From: Haloplanus salinus
GTDB taxonomy: Archaea; Halobacteriota; Halobacteria; Halobacteriales; Haloferacaceae
Reading direction: 5' to 3'
NCBI RefSeq assembly: GCF_003336245.1
Contig: NZ_QPHM01000001.1
Location: 1,116,001 to 1,180,000 of the forward strand
DNA: 64,000 bases
The notes below the pieces were generated by a model. It saw nothing but the letters and a program-made list of their open reading frames with translations. It did no database searches and had not been told where the DNA came from. Positions 63,097 through 64,000 of the stretch are shown here, piece by piece. The position numbers were made by a program, and so were the translations under genes. How positions within the stretch are numbered: the first letter of the stretch is position 1; each line of letters starts with the position of its first letter.

Positions 63097-64000
63097 TTAA
63101 CTCTTCGCCGGCGCCCGTGCGCGCTCGAGGATCAGGTCGCGCAGGTCGTCGGCGTCACGGAGCGCCGCGAGTTCCTCCTGGCTCACGAGCGCCGTCCCCT
63201 CGATGGCGTCCCGCTTCTCGCGTTCCTCGGTGACGTACACGGATCGGGTGCGGGTCACCTCGCCGAGCGAGGACATGATCCGGGCGCGTTTCTCCGCGCT
63301 CCGGGTGAAGGCCGAGTGGCCGGTGAGCAGGTTCGCTATCTCGTGGTCGCCGTCCTCGCTGACGGCGGTGAAGGGCGCGCGGTTCGTCGGGTGGACGGTG
63401 AAGCCGACGCGGGCGAGGACCGCGAGGACGTGATCCGCCTCGGGGTCGAGGGCGGGGTCCTGCGGCGTCGGTTCCGCCTCGCGAACCGCCTCGGCGCCGT
63501 CGAGAACGTTCACGGGGTCGCTGAAGGGCTGGTCGAACAGCTCTTCGAGCTTGATCGCCACCTCGATGCTGGCGTTCATGCCGTCCTCGTACTTCGAGAC
63601 GGTGCGCCGCGAGACGCCGAGTTCGGTCGCCAGCCGGCCGAGGCTCCAGCCGCGCTCCTCGCGTTCGTCCGCGAGCAGGTCGCCGTCGATGTTGACGTAG
63701 AGGCCACCGGGCGCCGCGTAGATGAGCGGCGGGACGCTCTCGACGAACAGGTCGAAAGCGGTGTCGGGGTTGATCGCAGGCACACCGTGGCGGAAGTAGA
63801 CCACCTCGGGTTTCAGATCCTCGTCGCGGGTCCGCAGGCCGATGACCAGCGGCGTCGCAGAGAGGTAGGAGCCGAGGCGACGCATCTCGGTCCCGGTTTC
63901 GGCGCCGAGGCTGTCGACGTTGGCGAGAATCTTTACCAACAGCAGGTCGTCGCCGCGCCGCGCCGCCAAGTCGAAGCTCTTGGGGCGGATCGAACACCGG
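63097..64000 (-). CDS. Archaeal HTH transcriptional regulator (COG1395-like), 5' end missing
   Basis: The frame runs off the right edge: [20 protein letters not shown] lies upstream of any visible start, and about 300 residues are present. The N-terminal part is a nuclease-like fold ([20 protein letters not shown]). A lambda-repressor-type HTH follows ([28 protein letters not shown], about 110-140 in this fragment). The C-terminal domain (about 190-290) ends [15 protein letters not shown]. This is the conserved archaeal COG1395 regulator family of unknown target. It is upstream of the cupin gene with 13 nt between them. Confidence 0.9.
   Translation of the reverse strand, partial: RCSIRPKSFDLAARRGDDLLLVKILANVDSLGAETGTEMRRLGSYLSATPLVIGLRTRDEDLKPEVVYFRHGVPAINPDTAFDLFVESVPPLIYAAPGGLYVNIDGDLLADEREERGWSLGRLATELGVSRRTVSKYEDGMNASIEVAIKLEELFDQPFSDPVNVLDGAEAVREAEPTPQDPALDPEADHVLAVLARVGFTVHPTNRAPFTAVSEDGDHEIANLLTGHSAFTRSAEKRARIMSSLGEVTRTRSVYVTEEREKRDAIEGTALVSQEELAALRDADDLRDLILERARAPAKS

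Overview
The window is chromosomal DNA of an extremely halophilic archaeon (class Halobacteria). The GC content is very high, the proteins are strongly acidic, and many starts look leaderless with an AT-rich box about 25-30 nt upstream. The marker set is haloarchaeal: archaeal aRF1, rps6e, a complete A-type ATP synthase, two bacteriorhodopsins, Bat, Brp, fused lycopene cyclase, and the haloarchaea-only families DUF5806, 5807, 5809 and 5810. Genus cannot be fixed from the sequence.

Layout. 1-4.0 kb: truncated MinD/ParA ATPase, aRF1, a GT87-type membrane protein and a zinc-motif protein. 4.0-6.8 kb: two tiny membrane proteins overlapping a Cdc48-like AAA ATPase, plus a third small membrane protein. 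6.9-22.6 kb: an energy island on the minus strand. Read in the direction of transcription it runs atpH-I-K-E-C-F-A-B, then bat-bop2-crtY-brp, then atpD, then bop1. The whole light-driven proton-pump module (regulator, opsin, carotenoid ring closure, carotene cleavage to retinal) sits co-oriented between atpB and atpD. A second opsin lies just beyond, divergent from a zinc-ribbon gene. Both opsin promoters carry an ACTAGT-centred element like the known bop upstream activator sequence, at the same distance from the start codon. 22.6-30.9 kb: radical SAM protein, isochorismatase-family hydrolase, NikR, AlaX editing protein, beta-CASP nuclease, wHTH regulator and lipoprotein metalloprotease. Two gene relics lie among them, a halocyanin fragment and an HtrA with its catalytic core deleted. 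30.9-45.7 kb: large beta-helix surface protein, Zn/Cd-type P-ATPase, S6e, DHH phosphoesterase, three universal-stress proteins, dihydroorotase and a lipoate-ligase-like protein. 45.8-46.8 kb: a scar with a frameshifted PD-(D/E)XK endonuclease, an intron-containing tRNA-Lys(UUU) and a second tRNA 3' fragment. 46.8-64 kb: dUTPase, two aconitase paralogues 9 kb apart, histidine kinase, RimI, Nudix hydrolase, a CARDB/ABC export-type module, purine permease, glutaredoxin, cupin, and a conserved HTH regulator cut by the right edge.

How the genes work together. The opsins and the ATP synthase act on the same proton gradient: the opsins build it in light and the synthase spends it. CrtY and Brp supply retinal. 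Bat, which has a complete LOV (blue-light flavin) signature, a GAF domain and a bat-type HTH, presumably activates both opsin promoters. The nesting of one system inside the other's operon is the most striking feature of the window. The window also carries several decayed or frameshifted genes (halocyanin, HtrA, endonuclease, DUF502, cupin 3' end) and two palindrome-rich repeat elements.
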